From Symbiodinium natans (Eukaryota > Sar > Dinophyceae > Suessiales > Symbiodiniaceae), in assembly GCA_905221605.1 (NCBI GenBank), contig CAJNDS010001224.1, positions 645,556 through 707,555 on the forward strand: a stretch of 62,000 nt of DNA, in the 5' to 3' direction. Positions 42,643-53,200 of the stretch are shown here, piece after piece; positions within the stretch are counted from its first letter, which is position 1; every line of letters begins with the position of its first letter. The translations under genes were made by a program, and so were the position numbers. Under the pieces are notes generated by a model, which ran no database searches, was not told where the DNA came from, and saw nothing but the letters and a program-made list of their open reading frames with translations.

Positions 42643-42723
42643 CTGCGGGACAAGGAAGGCAAGTCGTGGCCGCGTGGTCTGCCGCGTAATGTCCGTACGA
42701 ACATTCGATGCAGCCCGACATTC
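42643..42723 (-). CDS. Cysteine-rich exon, clear GCC2/GCC3-like repeat
   Basis: Reads GCIECSYGHYAADHAATTCL followed by PCPA, giving the spacing CxxCxxGxYAxxxxxxxCxxCPAG. This is the ephrin-receptor-like/GCC2-GCC3 pattern, normally found in tandem in the extracellular part of membrane or secreted proteins. Acceptor CTGCAG, donor GTGGGC. CCCTAAA is on the left and TTTAGGG on the right of the plus strand, each within 12 bp of the exon. Confidence 0.75.
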
Positions 42724-42728
42724 CTGCA

Positions 42729-42808
42729 GGGTTTAGGGTTTAGGGTTTAGGGTTTAGGGTTTAGGGTTTAGGGTTTAGGGTTTAGGGTTGAGGGTTTAGG
42801 GTTTAGGG
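42729..42808 (+). repeat. TTTAGGG array
   Basis: Eleven units touching the exon at 42643-42723. Confidence 0.9.
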
Positions 42809-42889
42809 CAGCTTTTTGCTTGCTGGCTTTTCGGGTTTTAGGCTACTCATGAGGTTAGAAGGTGATGAGATTTAGAATCCTCCAGGTTA

Positions 42890-42972
42890 TATGTAAAGCC
42901 CTCTTCTTGCCCTCTAAGTATATAAGGGCAATGTAGGGATTATCATTTGTGTTTTTTGGGGGGTTCTTAAGC
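42890..42972. mobile_element. Family C right half acting as an intron start
   Basis: ATATAAGGGCAATGTAGG, then GGGGGGTTCTTAAGC. On the sense strand it begins GCTTAAGAACCCCCC immediately after the codon AAT of the exon at 42973-43062. The left arm of the element is lost. Confidence 0.65.
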
Positions 42973-43062
42973 ATTCAGTATGCATCCATGCAGCTCCTTG
43001 GCCAGCAGGGACCACAGGTCATGAAAGGAGGTCTTGCGGTTTTTTGGGAGCCCCTTTTTAGT
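42973..43062 (-). CDS. Helical exon ending exactly at a family C element
   Basis: Thirty codons including LPKNRKTSFHDLWSLLAKEL and HGCILN. Acceptor TTGGCAG. The frame would hit TAA inside the element, so a GC donor at GCTTAAG, the tip of family C, is needed. The same arrangement occurs at 52901. The frame after the previous cysteine-rich exon is not in register, so an exon may be missing. Confidence 0.5.
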
Positions 43063-43603
43063 CTGCCAAGCTTCGGGAAGGGGGGAGGGAACACGGAAGA
43101 CCCTTACCGTGAGTAAGCTGGATGCGTAACATCTTCCTTTGCCTCCTTCAAAGGGCTCTGACGTATGGGCCCTTGGGTTGTGCAAGGTATATATATATAT
43201 ATATATATAAGTTATATAAGGGTTATATAAGGGGTCCCCTTTTAAGGGCCATACTAAGGGAGCATGTAACTACTCTAAGACATATGGCCACTTCCCTAAA
43301 CGACGGTCCCTTCTGGGTTTAAGGTTTAAGGTTTAGGATCTAGGGGTCAAACCATGCTGCTCTAGTTTAGGGTTTAGGGTGTACGCCCGAGCTCCGGGCT
43401 TTAACGTAAAAAGCTACGTCATGTTGAACAAGTCTCTCATCGGATCCCCCCCAAAGCAACACTCAGGGGGCAGCCCTGCAAGATTGAAAAGACCAAGAGT
43501 AGTAGGGCAGACTTGGGGATACCACACCCCTCCCTGAAACATAAACGAATAACCAAAAGGCAAGAAGCCCCAGAGTCATTACTTAAGGCCCCTATTATGA
43601 AGC

Positions 43604-43664
43604 CTAAACCCTAAACCCTAAACCCTAAAACCCTAAAACCCTAAAACCCTAAACCCTAATTAAA
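43604..43664 (-). repeat. CCCTAAA/CCCTAAAA array
   Basis: Left flank of the cysteine-rich exon at 43685-43768. Confidence 0.85.
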
Positions 43665-43684
43665 CCCCAACAACCCCTTCACAC

Positions 43685-43768
43685 GGAAGCCGATGTCCTG
43701 GCTGGTCTTGGAAGCTTCCGGGGTGGCACTTCAGACATGCGGGCATGCCCGCGATCGGCGCGTAAGTC
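43685..43768 (-). CDS. Cysteine-rich exon (GCC2/GCC3-like)
   Basis: Reads IAGMPACLKCHPGSFQDQPG, then HRLP. The CxxCxPGSF core matches the other cysteine-rich exons. Acceptor GCCCAG, donor GTGTGA, one leading and two trailing bases. Confidence 0.72.
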
Positions 43769-43774
43769 CTGGGC

Positions 43775-43846
43775 AGGGTTTAGGGTTTAGGGTTTAGGGT
43801 TCAGGGTTTAGGGTTCAGGATTCAGGGTTTAGGGTTGAGGGTTCTC
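43775..43846 (+). repeat. TTTAGGG/TTCAGGG array
   Basis: Right flank of the exon at 43685-43768. Confidence 0.85.
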
Positions 43847-44027
43847 CTTCTCGCCAGGCTTTCGGGTTTCGGGGCTCCCTGTGCGGCAAAAGAGCCCGGA
43901 ATCGTGTAAGGCGGCCCTCGAAACCGAAACGAGGACCGGCGATCTGCTAAGAGGGCCCAAATACTGAGGGCTTTGGGGTTTAGGGACAAGGGTTAAAGGT
44001 TTTGGGATTATATAAGGGTTTAGGGTG

Positions 44028-44132
44028 GAGGTCATGGGTAGTTGTAGGGAGGGTTGTGAGTACCCTGAAGAGGGCTATTTTGCTTATAACACTACCTGCA
44101 ACTACGGCAACTACGGACTGCCAGAAACTTCC
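44028..44132. mobile_element. Family E-like element, diverged
   Basis: GGAGGTCATGGGTAGTTGTAGG, TTATAACACTACCTGCAACTAC and a weak right end near AACTTCCGAGTA. Confidence 0.5.
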
Positions 44133-44319
44133 GAGTAAATTCCCAAGCCCTAAACCGAAAAGCTTCAGCCGGAGCCGCAGTGGCTTTGGATTCCCCTTCG
44201 TCTTTTCGGGAGGGCCCAAGACCCTGAATGAAGGTTTAGGGCTTAGGGTTTAAGATCTTTGTCGATCGCTAAAGGCTGATCTCAGGGGTAAACCCTGAAT
44301 CTGAACCCTAAACCCTTAA

Positions 44320-44455
44320 CCCTATCCCTAAAGCCTAAAGCCTAAAGCCTAAAGCCCAAAGCCTAAAGCCTAAAGCCTAAAGCCTAAAGCCGAAAGCCTA
44401 AAGCCTAAAGCCTAAAGCCCAAAGCCTAAAGCCTAAAGCCTAAACCCTAAACACC
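44320..44455 (-). repeat. (CCTAAAG)n array
   Basis: About 17 CCTAAAG heptamers with occasional CCCAAAG and CCGAAAG. The same variant as at 3803-3911, here in the donor-side intron of the exon at 44482-44555. Confidence 0.88.
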
Positions 44456-44481
44456 AACCTAAGGTCCCATCAGAAGAGGAC

Positions 44482-44555
44482 TCCAAGCGTCCCCGGCTCG
44501 CAGGGCTGGCAGTCCGCCGTCTCAGTGGCAGAGATGGTTGCACGCCGCGCGTAGC
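44482..44555 (-). CDS. Cysteine-rich exon (GCC2/GCC3-like)
   Basis: Reads YARRATISATETADCQPCEP, then GTLG. The tyrosine, TETADC and CxxCEPGT spacing is a textbook match to the second half of one repeat and the first half of the next. Acceptor GACCAG, donor GTCCTC. Phase 2 in, 0 out. Confidence 0.75.
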
Positions 44556-44818
44556 CTGGTCCAAAGGAGCTATGAAGGGGGTAGGGGTTTAGGGTTTAGG
44601 GTTCAGGGTTCAGGGTAATTATTAGTAGGGTTACACAAGCCGGCAAGGCTTCGAGATCCGCTGAGGCAAAATTGCAACAACTTTGGGGCACTATCCACTA
44701 CGTCTCACAGGCCTATAGGGCTTGCAGGTCTTTCTGGTTTAGGGAGTCGGGTTGTTTAGTTTAGATGGCCATTTGAGGCTCAAGAGTTCAGGAGCTTTTG
44801 GGCTAGGGCTTAGGCTAG

Positions 44819-45037
44819 GGTTTAGGTTTAGGGGTTTAGGGGTTTAGGGGTTTAGGGGTTTAGGGGTTTAGGGGTTTAGGGGTTTAGGGGTTTAGGGGTT
44901 TAGGGGTTTAGGGGTTTAGGGGTTTAGGGGTTTAGGTTTAGGGGTTTAGGGGTCTAGGGGTTAGGGGTTTAGGGGTCTAGGGGTTTAGGGGTTTAGGGGT
45001 TCAGGGGTTCAGGGGTTTAGGGTTTAGGGTTTAGGGC
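44819..45037 (+). repeat. (TTTAGGGG)n octamer array
   Basis: About 25 octamers, with TTCAGGGG and TCTAGGGG variants near the right end, finishing as TTTAGGG. Confidence 0.92.
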
Positions 45038-45424
45038 TAGGGCTTAGGCTTCTTTGCCTTTTCAGAGAAGCAGCCCAGGGAACTCCCGGACCCCCTAAGT
45101 TGTGTAGCCGTAAAGCCTAGAATGCCAAATGCCTACCCAAAGAGCCCAAAAGGGTTAGGGTTTAGGGTTTAGGGTTAAGGGTTAAGGGTTTAGGGTTAAT
45201 ACCTGAAATCACACTAAGGGCTCCTACTATGGTTTAAGGTGCATTCCTTAGTTACGGGGTATCAAGGGCGCCCGGGTGAAATGGAGGTAGAAGGTTTGGG
45301 GGGCGAGTAGTGAATTGACAGGGGTTCGCTGCTTCCCTGGCGTGCCCCCACGTTGTCCCCAAGGGTAGGGGCCAACAAGGGTCTCTGTTGCACCCCGCCC
45401 AAAAAAACAAAACAAAAAGAATGT

Positions 45425-45504
45425 GTGTATGTGTATATATATATACAGTATATATATATATACACATACATTTTATGTACATGTATATGTATATGTATAT
45501 ATAC

Positions 45505-45557
<53 letters not shown>

Positions 45558-45576
45558 TATATATATATATATACGA
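45425..45576. repeat. (TA)n and (ATACAC)n simple repeat
   Basis: AT and ACATAC repeats. Open frames rich in Tyr/Ile or Cys/Met are artefacts. Confidence 0.92.
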
Positions 45577-45641
45577 AAGGATACCTACTCGACTGAGCAG
45601 TTGGAGTACAGTATGCAAGCCCTACACCCTGAACCCTAAAC

Positions 45642-48600
45642 CTTGGTTCGGAGGGAAGCTGAAGGTCGATCCGAGTCTATACACCCGACGTGGACCCTTG
45701 GTTGTGGTGTAGGGTTTAGGGTTTAGGGTTTAGGATTCCTATACTAAGATGGCCCGAAAACTTGGTAGCCCAGTAACCATATCATAAAAAGTAATAAAAA
45801 GGGCGCCCTTTTTTCGGCTTGGTTATTCAACAAGGGAGCCTTGATCTAAAATGAAGGAGAAAGGTACCACTGGGGTACCAAGAACATCTTTTGTTGCACA
45901 TTCCGGAAGATGATCTTCTTAAAAGAAACGAGGGAAAACATGAAAGGTCCCCAGCGCCTACCTAGCATATGGGGGCACATACCTCGTGTCAGCTATGAGC
46001 TGAAGGCTCTCCAGTGCCTTCTGCCATTGGAACTTTGATGAGGGCAACATCCCTAAACCCTACACCCTAAACCCTTTTGAACCCTAAACCCTAAACCCGA
46101 AACCCTTTCTGAACCCAGACTAAACCCTAAACCCTAAACTCTAAACCCTAAACCCAAATGTTCCGGACGCCCGTCTTGACGCGCCCGATTTTTGCAGCAA
46201 AACGGAAATGGGATTAACTCGGCAGAAATAGGTTAAGTCTATCATGCTTGCTTGGAAACATCCTTAATCTGCAGACGCAGAATGTGTACATTTCTGCGGC
46301 GGGCAAGGGTTGGGAAGGAATGTGTTGTTTTGGGCCTCTTGCCTAAATGTGTCGAGCACGTTTTACAGGGTTTTGAGAGGTTGGACACTGTTTGGGTTTT
46401 TTGGGGAGATAGGACTCGCTGCCGAGCCAGCAGCTAGGGTCGATGTTCTCAAGCATTGGCCACTCGCACGCACTGGTAACACGGACGTTATCATGGCTGG
46501 GCCATGGATGCATTGGCCACTCGCACTGGTAACACGGACGTTGTTATCATGGCTGAACGGTCGTAAAGTGCGGCGTCATCATGGCTGAACGGTCGTAAAC
46601 TGCGGCGTAACGTGTGTCCGGAAGGCTAAACCCTAAACCCTAAACTTTAGGATGCATGATGCAAAGGACAACTTTCGGGTGCGCCTGGTTCGCATTGCGT
46701 GGCGCCCGACATGGCGAGGACAAAGCCGGAGAGCGTCTTGAAATTGTTGGGTGTGGCTGTGAAGGAACTTCATGGGTTTAGGGTTTAGGGTTTAGGGTAC
46801 ATGGTCCCCCCCTGCATCACCCCTTTCAGGGATTGCGTGGGTGGGAGCCCTTCCAAGAACCGGTGGGCGCAACTCCATCGCTGCTTTTGGGTCTGTGAGT
46901 TCTGAGCTCGGCAAGCGGCTGCGGCATTTGAATTGAAGGGTTGAGAGGACCCTAAACCCTGAACATCCTTAAATCCTGAATTGGGGTAGGTTTAAAGGGG
47001 ACCTATAAAAAGTACACTTTTATAGCTTGATAAGGACTCTTTGGGGGACTAAGAGCAAACATAATTATGTTCAAACCTACCCCTGTTAAGCCCTGACTGA
47101 AGTTTGTTCTTTTGTTCCAGGTTGCTGGGCTCTTTAACTTGGTTAGAGGTCGTTGAAAAGTATAGCTTGGGGCCACGGATAAGAATAACAAAGGGCCTTA
47201 GGTAGATTCAAATCGGCCCGAACTTTATCATTGTCCGGCCTTGCAGTTCTTCGGAGAAGCTCTCATCGAGTTCCAAGCATAGCACGAGTAGTTGGGTGTG
47301 GGCTTACGGAACTCTAGGGGTTAGGATTTCAGGGTTTAGGGTGTTCAATCTTGGTTCAACACCTAAGCTTCACAATCACCTGAGGCGCACATGAAGTGGG
47401 TTCTGCGAAGAGGCTAAGCTTGCAGCTACCCAGAGGGGGCCCATTGCCCTTTACTTACGGAAAGGCGGAAACTGTTCGGGTCTTCTCATGAAAGAAGGTA
47501 CCTTGCTTAACCCAGCGGTGTTGGGCTCTCCGTGCATGTAGGGTTCCTTAAAGAGCCCCAAAAACTTGGGATGTCCCCCCCCCCCCTTTTCTAATCATCC
47601 TTAATAGGGTTCAGGGTTTTAGTACCCCCCCATTTCAATCCCGAAAAAGGACTGTTAGTACAAGGGGGAACATCCCAACCAACAACCCATAATGAAGGTA
47701 TATACCCTTAGAATAAAAACAAGGGCCCCACTATGGCTTAAGGTATATTTCTTGGTATTGGGCTCTCTGAGTTTCGGGCCTGAGAGGGTCTAAGATTTAC
47801 TTCGGCCGCCAAAGGTGAGCAGAACCCGAGCACCTCTTGATCGGCAGTCTAGCGTGCGGGGGTTCAGGATTTAGGGTTTGGGGTTTAGGGCCTTTTTTGT
47901 CCTAAGTGAGCCGCGCAGCCGCGCAGATCTCAAAAGGCCTCCGGCTTTTCTGCGGGGGCCTTCTCATCCTACGCCTATCAGGTCTCTTGAGTAGGTTGCG
48001 CGGGCTCAGGAAACTCCTAATCCCTGCAAGGCTTAGGCTCAGATTCATGCTTGAGGGTTGAGGGTTTAGGGTTTAGGGTATGTGTTTTTTTTGAGGCAAC
48101 ATTAAGGTTCAAGGGCTTAGGGCTTAGGGTGTAAGGTTCGCTTGATCGTTCATGTGTCTATCCTTAACAATGAAAGGCCCTAGGTGTTATGCCTGAGGTT
48201 GACCAGATATTCTCCATTAAATGCGTAGTTTGACAAAATGGATGGATAAATGGGGTCCATCCCCAACCATCAGAATCACTGTCACTGTGGCAGAGCATCG
48301 GCAGACGGTGCACCTGCGCCAGAAAACTCCCGCACAGCCTCTATAATTTGGTGAGGTTGGCCTTTGAAATCCTTTGTGCCACATTCATCCTCTTCTCTTA
48401 AACCTTCAACCCTCTTTAGCAAAAAGGAACCATCCCAAGTTCCTACCTACTTGGGCGCCCCAAACCCTAAATCCTCGGAGCCTCTGTAGTTTCGGCCATA
48501 GGGCTTCAGGGAGTCTTTATGGCGGTTGGCAAGCCCGCTGGGCCTTGCACTGCGTGTTCATGCTGAAGGTCCCCACTAATCTCAAAATTCAAGGATGCTC

Positions 48601-49914
48601 TTTTTAGTTTGAAGGGGATTATGAGGGAACCTAAACCCTGCACCCTAAACCCTAAAAAAAGGAAATGAGCGCCCACTGTGGGTCCTAGCAAATCTCCGGG
48701 GTAGTTGTTCTTCAGGGTCACTCCCCTCCCAGAAACCCCCCCCCGACCCCCCGCATTAGGGTTTAGGGTTTGGCACGCGCTCTCTGCTAGCAGTCCACAG
48801 CGCTCCGTTGCTTTCCGAGGCCGCGGTTTAGGGTTTAGGGTTTAGGGCCCCCCTTAACACTCTGAACGCCCCAAAACTTCCTTCCCCACGCTGGAGCACA
48901 GCCCGCATTTTCTGTCCGCCAATCGGCGCGGCAAATCACTTGGTTGTGGGTCGCCCGATGGGACCGTGAAGGGACCAAGGGTGCAGGTTTTAGGGTTTCG
49001 GGGTTTAGGCGTTCAGGGGTTTAGGGTTCAGGGTTTTGGGGTTGAGGTGTTTTAGGGTTTCGGTGATTTGGGGCTGGGCTTGGGTGTTTAGGGTTTTTTG
49101 GGTTGTGGGGTTTCGGGGTTTTGTGACGTTAAGGTTTTAGGGAGTTTTAGGGTTCAGTGGCTTGAGTGCACCCCCACAAAAACTCATTTGGGTAGCTATC
49201 AGTATAGAGATAAAAGTACCCTAAGTATGGTCATAAGTAGACTTACCATACTTATCCCTAAAGGGTTTAGGGGTTGAGGGTTTAGGGTTTTGGGTTCTGG
49301 GTTTAGGGCCCTTGTTGGGGCCTTTATTACAAGGTAATCCTAGTATTTGGGAATCTTTTGGGGTCTCTTAAATATTTTCGTAAACCCCCATATACCTTAT
49401 AACTTAAATTGCTCGTGAGGACCCCAATGCAGTTCCAGCTTATCCAGAAGCCCAGAGATAAAATGGTGGGGACAAGTTGGGCCAGGCGTTCCCTTCCCGC
49501 CTTAGTTCTAGGTGTGTTTATATCCCTGCCCTTACCCAAAACCCAAAACCCTGAACCCCCAAAAAAATCTGCACTAAGAGAGGAAGCTAACCCGGGGGGG
49601 GGGGGGGCTCCTTCATAGTCCCAAGAGGGTGCAGGGTTGGGGCTTTGCGGGCCTCAGTAATTAAGTTTCGACCCTGGCCCTAAACCCTAAACCCTAAGCC
49701 CTAAGGTTTAGGGTTTAGAGTTTAGGGTTTAGGGTTTTACGCCCTAGACCCTCTCTGAAGTTTAAAGGGTTTTGGGTTTAAGTTGATCTGACCTGCCGCC
49801 CCCTCCGGCCCGTGCACGCAAAGCAACTTTGGAACCGATGGGCCTGGGAAGCGCACACGCCATGCTCCACTTCCCCAAGCCACGATGCAGAGGATGCTGG
49901 CCAAGAATACAAGC
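45642..49914 (-). CDS. Exons from a possible membrane segment into the cysteine-rich region
   Basis: Supported exons in transcript order: 49793-49914, 48890-48938, 48314-48340, 46861-46918, 46685-46756, 46154-46217, 45879-45917, 45642-45676. The largest (122 bp) encodes LVFLASILCIVAWGSGAWRV and then PGPSVPKLLCVHGPEG. The hydrophobic start could be a membrane anchor or signal segment. 48890 has ICRADWRTENAGCAP. 46685 has LSGFVLAMSGATQCEP with a GC donor, a cysteine-rich half-repeat. 46154 has NPISVLLQKSGASRRASGTF and a GTTTAGGG donor. 45879 has KIIFRNVQQKMFL and its donor lies in a family D element. Phase agrees at 49793-48890, 48314-46861 and 46685-46154; elsewhere exons may be missing. Confidence 0.55.
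45761..45878. mobile_element. Family D element that is exactly one intron
   Basis: On the sense strand it begins GTACCCCAGTGGTACC after TTCTTG and ends GGTTACTGGGCTACCAAG. The inner core AGGGCGCCCT is palindromic. The boundaries give a canonical GT-AG intron between KIIFRNVQQKMFL and FSGHL. Confidence 0.7.
46454..46607 (+). repeat. Two nested tandem duplications
   Basis: GCATTGGCCACTCGCA..CTGGTAACACGGACGTT (about 50 bp) occurs twice. Then ATCATGGCTGAACGGTCGTAAA with TGCGGCGT (32 bp) occurs twice. I see no coding role. Confidence 0.8.
47000..47540. other. Intron interior without supported exon
   Basis: Unique sequence with few telomere units. No block has a good AG, open frame and donor together. 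Confidence 0.4.
47548..47773. mobile_element. Family A copy with a nested family B copy
   Basis: Outer AAAGAGCCCCAAAAAC and GGTATTGGGCTCTCTGAG. Inner GGGATGTCCCCCCCC to GGGGGAACATCCC (about 47571-47682). The third example of B inside A. Confidence 0.75.
49185..49262. mobile_element. Family E fragment
   Basis: CATTTGGGTAGCTATCAGTA, AAGTACCCTAAGTATGGTCA, ACTTACCATACTTATCCCTA. The ends are eroded. Confidence 0.45.
49676..49739. repeat. Back-to-back CCCTAAA and TTTAGGG units
   Basis: Four CCCTAAA-type units run straight into TTTAGGG units, forming a short telomeric hairpin sequence in mid-intron. Confidence 0.85.
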
Positions 49915-50149
49915 CTGCTGCCTAAAGCTTCCGGTTCATAGTATTGCGCACCTGTGGACACTAGTACGTCACATTTATGGCCACCCTAAACCCTAAACCC
50001 TAAACCCTGAACCCTAAACCCTCTTCTGCTGGCCCTGCACGGGCTGTGGCTCCTGCCAGCCTTAATTCGCACAAAAAGGCCATGAGATTGATGAGATTGT
50101 ACCGGGCTCGGCGGTGGAAAACTGCCCGGTTGCCGGAGCTTGTTCCTGT

Positions 50150-50255
50150 TTAGGGTTTAGTATTTAGGGTTTAGGGGTTTAGTCCCTAAACCCTAAACCC
50201 TAACCCTAAACCCCTAAACCCTAAACCCTAAACCCTAAACCCTAAACCCTAAACC
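50150..50255. repeat. TTTAGGG then CCCTAAA, hairpin-capable, donor-forming
   Basis: TTTAGGG units to about 50183 are followed by CCCTAAA units to 50255. On the sense strand the exon at 50255-50309 ends AAAGCTGCAG and the intron opens GTTTAGGGTTTAGGG. Confidence 0.88.
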
Positions 50256-53200
50256 TGCAGCTTTCAGATCTTGGAGACAAAGGAGCCCAGCTGCTGGAGG
50301 CTGCCCGGCCTGTGTGGAGGGGCCACGAGTAGACAGTTCGGATACGGTTTTGGGGGGTTGCTATAGTCTTAGGGTTTAGGGTTTAGGGTTTAGGGTTTAG
50401 GGTCTAGTTACAAAGGGTCCATAAGGGATACTATTAGTAATTATTCCGACCCCTGTATTATAGGGTTTAGGGTTGAGGTTATGAGGTTATGAGTCGGGTT
50501 ATCTACTTAAGAAACCCCCACCAAAAAATAATCCCTAGATTAACATGTTCATGACTTTGTTCGTGGAGGGGGGGATCCTGACCCACATAGTGCTTATAAG
50601 TGTGGAAACTGGCAAATCTACTTGGAAGGTCGAACAAAGCGCGCGACGTGTCCCTAAACCCTAAACCCGACTAGGACCCGGTAGGCCCCTATTCCCTTTT
50701 TTCAGGGTTTAAGTTTCCTTATGAGCCCCTTTACACCAAAAGGGTACCTTTTTATTCCTTGGCTATTCTGGGTTTAACATGCCGCACTTGGAGGTTTGCG
50801 GTAGGGGCTATAGGTGCGTTAAAAGAGGGGTCATAGGGCGTATGACGAGGGTAGCGCTTTGAGTGGACTTTCGGACTCTCTCTAAATAAGGGTAGTTATA
50901 TGATCCCTTCGTATAGGCCCTTGAAAGGGTACCCCCTTAAGATACCCTATAATATACCCTATACGAAGTAAGGGTCCACACATCAGAACCCTTTGGAAGA
51001 GACAAGGGACCATAAAAAGGGCCCATGTAACTACCCTTTAAGACTCTTGTGGGCCCTAAACCCTAAGCCTCTTAAGCCCACATCGCCTCACGAAGTTGTC
51101 CGACAGCCGCAGCAAGGTGACGCCGTGCATGGCATCTGACCCTGGCACGCGGCTTGGGGATTCAGGGCTTAAGGTTGTCTAGGTTTAGGGTTTAGGGTTT
51201 CGGGTTTGGGGTTTGGCCCCTTTAGGGTTTAGGGTTTAGGGTTTAACTAGTGGCAAATGACCAGGAATATCCCGGTCATGCAACTCTAAACCCCTAAACC
51301 TAACGCACGTTCAAGTTCTAGGGCTATGAGTATGCGAACCACCTGAAAAACCCCAGTCATTCCAGACAGGACGCCCTCTAACAGCGCAGTGACGAGATCA
51401 GGAGAGTTTGGGGCTTAGGGCGTAGGGCCCTAAACCCTAAACCCTAAACCCTAAATTAGGGTGTTAGAGTTTTGGGGTGCATCAAGGCTTGGGGAGCTTG
51501 GGGATTAGGGTTTTGGGTTTAGAGCTCTCAAGGCGCATTATCTATCGAAGGGTTCTACCTTGGACCCTTAAGGTGGTAATCTTGGGTTTTTGGGTCCCTT
51601 TTAGGGTTTAGGGTTTAAGGTTTTGGGGTCCCTTTTAAAGGATCTTTACGGGGATATAAGGGCCATTCTAGGAGAAGTATGTCAAGAGGAACCTTTAGGG
51701 GTACAACCTTAGGGGTACGAGTCTTCATCCCTTGGTTCTAGACCCAGAGTAACCTAGGAATGGAAAGGGTGCTTAAAGGGGCTCATAAGGGAACCTGAAG
51801 GGGATTAAGGGCCTTTTCTGGATCCTAGTGGGAAAACGACACGAGGCGGCCGGCGAGAAAGTCTTATCCTCAAACCCTAAACCCTAAGCCCCTTGACTTA
51901 GCACTACACCAGTTTGGGCTTGGGGTATCCTAAAACCCTAATTCCAAAACCCTGAACCCTAAACCGTCAGGCTTTCGGGTGTTCTCGAGGGGCGTGGTCG
52001 AGTCAACGCTGTACCTACCACTTGCGTAAGACCCACAAAAAATCAAAAATATTCTTCCTTATAAGGGCAATATAGGAATTATTCCCCACCTTCGGCGTGG
52101 GGTTGTTAGATTTTTAAACTCAACTCTTCTCCTCGCCCGGTCTACTCCTAGAGACTCCCTGGAGTGCCCAGCCCAGAGACTCCCTGGAGTGCCCAACCCC
52201 AGAGACTCCCTGGAGTACCCAACCCCAGAGACTCCCTGGAGTGTCCAACCCAAAGACTGCTGGAGTGCCCAACCCCAGAGTTCGAAGTAAAATAATCATT
52301 TTTTGTTTTTTGGGGTGGGGTTCTTAAGCAAATAGTAGGTGCATGCCTGGCATGGTAGTGCTTCTCTCGCCCTCCTGCAATAAAGTCTCATCGCCCCCAC
52401 TAGGCCCAGGAGCCCTTTTTGGTTTTCAGGGGATGATAAGCGAAACCCTCAACCCCCCCCCCCCCAAAAAAAAAAAACAAAAAAAAAGGAAAGAAGGGCC
52501 TACTCCGAGTCCTGGCCCACCTCAAGCCCTGAACCCTGCGATGTGATACAGGTGGAATCCGATTGTGCTTCAGGTCCACGGGCAGCTTCGCACTACGTTT
52601 CTGGTGCGGCGTAAGTTCCCCCTCTCGCTTCAAAATTAGGTTTCACTCGAACCTCTGACCAGAAATCCTGAACCAAAACCCAGAAACCCCAAACCCCCCT
52701 TTAACTAAGGAATGCATCTATTTTTCTAGCGGCCACGACGATGACTTAAGGTACCATTCCTTAACTAGGGGGGCTTCAGGGAGTTGCTTAAAAACCCCCC
52801 CAAAATTACGAAAATGGAATATTCTTTCCATATAAAGGGGGGGTGACATAGGGATCACTACGTTTCTTTTTTTTTTTGGAGGGGGACTCTTCATTTAAGC
52901 AAGTCGTAGAATGTCCAAGGCCCGTATGGCCTGGAGAGAAACTTCGGATCTGCTTCTCCTTGGTAGCCCGGTAGCCATATTACAATACGGGCACCCTTTG
53001 TAAACCCTAAACCCTAAACCCTAAACCCCAACCCAAACCCCAAACCCAACCTCAAACCCTAAACCCTAAACCAAAAAAAAGGGGTAAAGGGTAACCACTG
53101 GGCTACCAAGTCTCCATCTGCTTGAAGGCCCAGTCACCAGTGGCCAGATCAAACTCCAGGGCGTTCTCACCTTCCAGAGGAGTCCACACCCTTCCCCCCC

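Noticed and set aside
45252-45712. Tyr/Ile- and Cys/Met-rich open frames
   Set aside because: Translations of TA and ATACAC simple repeats.
46252-46588. Plus-strand small gene (VGKECVVLGLLPKCVEHVLQ)
   Set aside because: The frame runs into two tandem duplications and has no splice or phase partner; weak.
52100-52280. Minus-strand repetitive protein from SLGLGTPGSLW-type repeats
   Set aside because: It is a 27-bp minisatellite inside a family C element, with no splice support.
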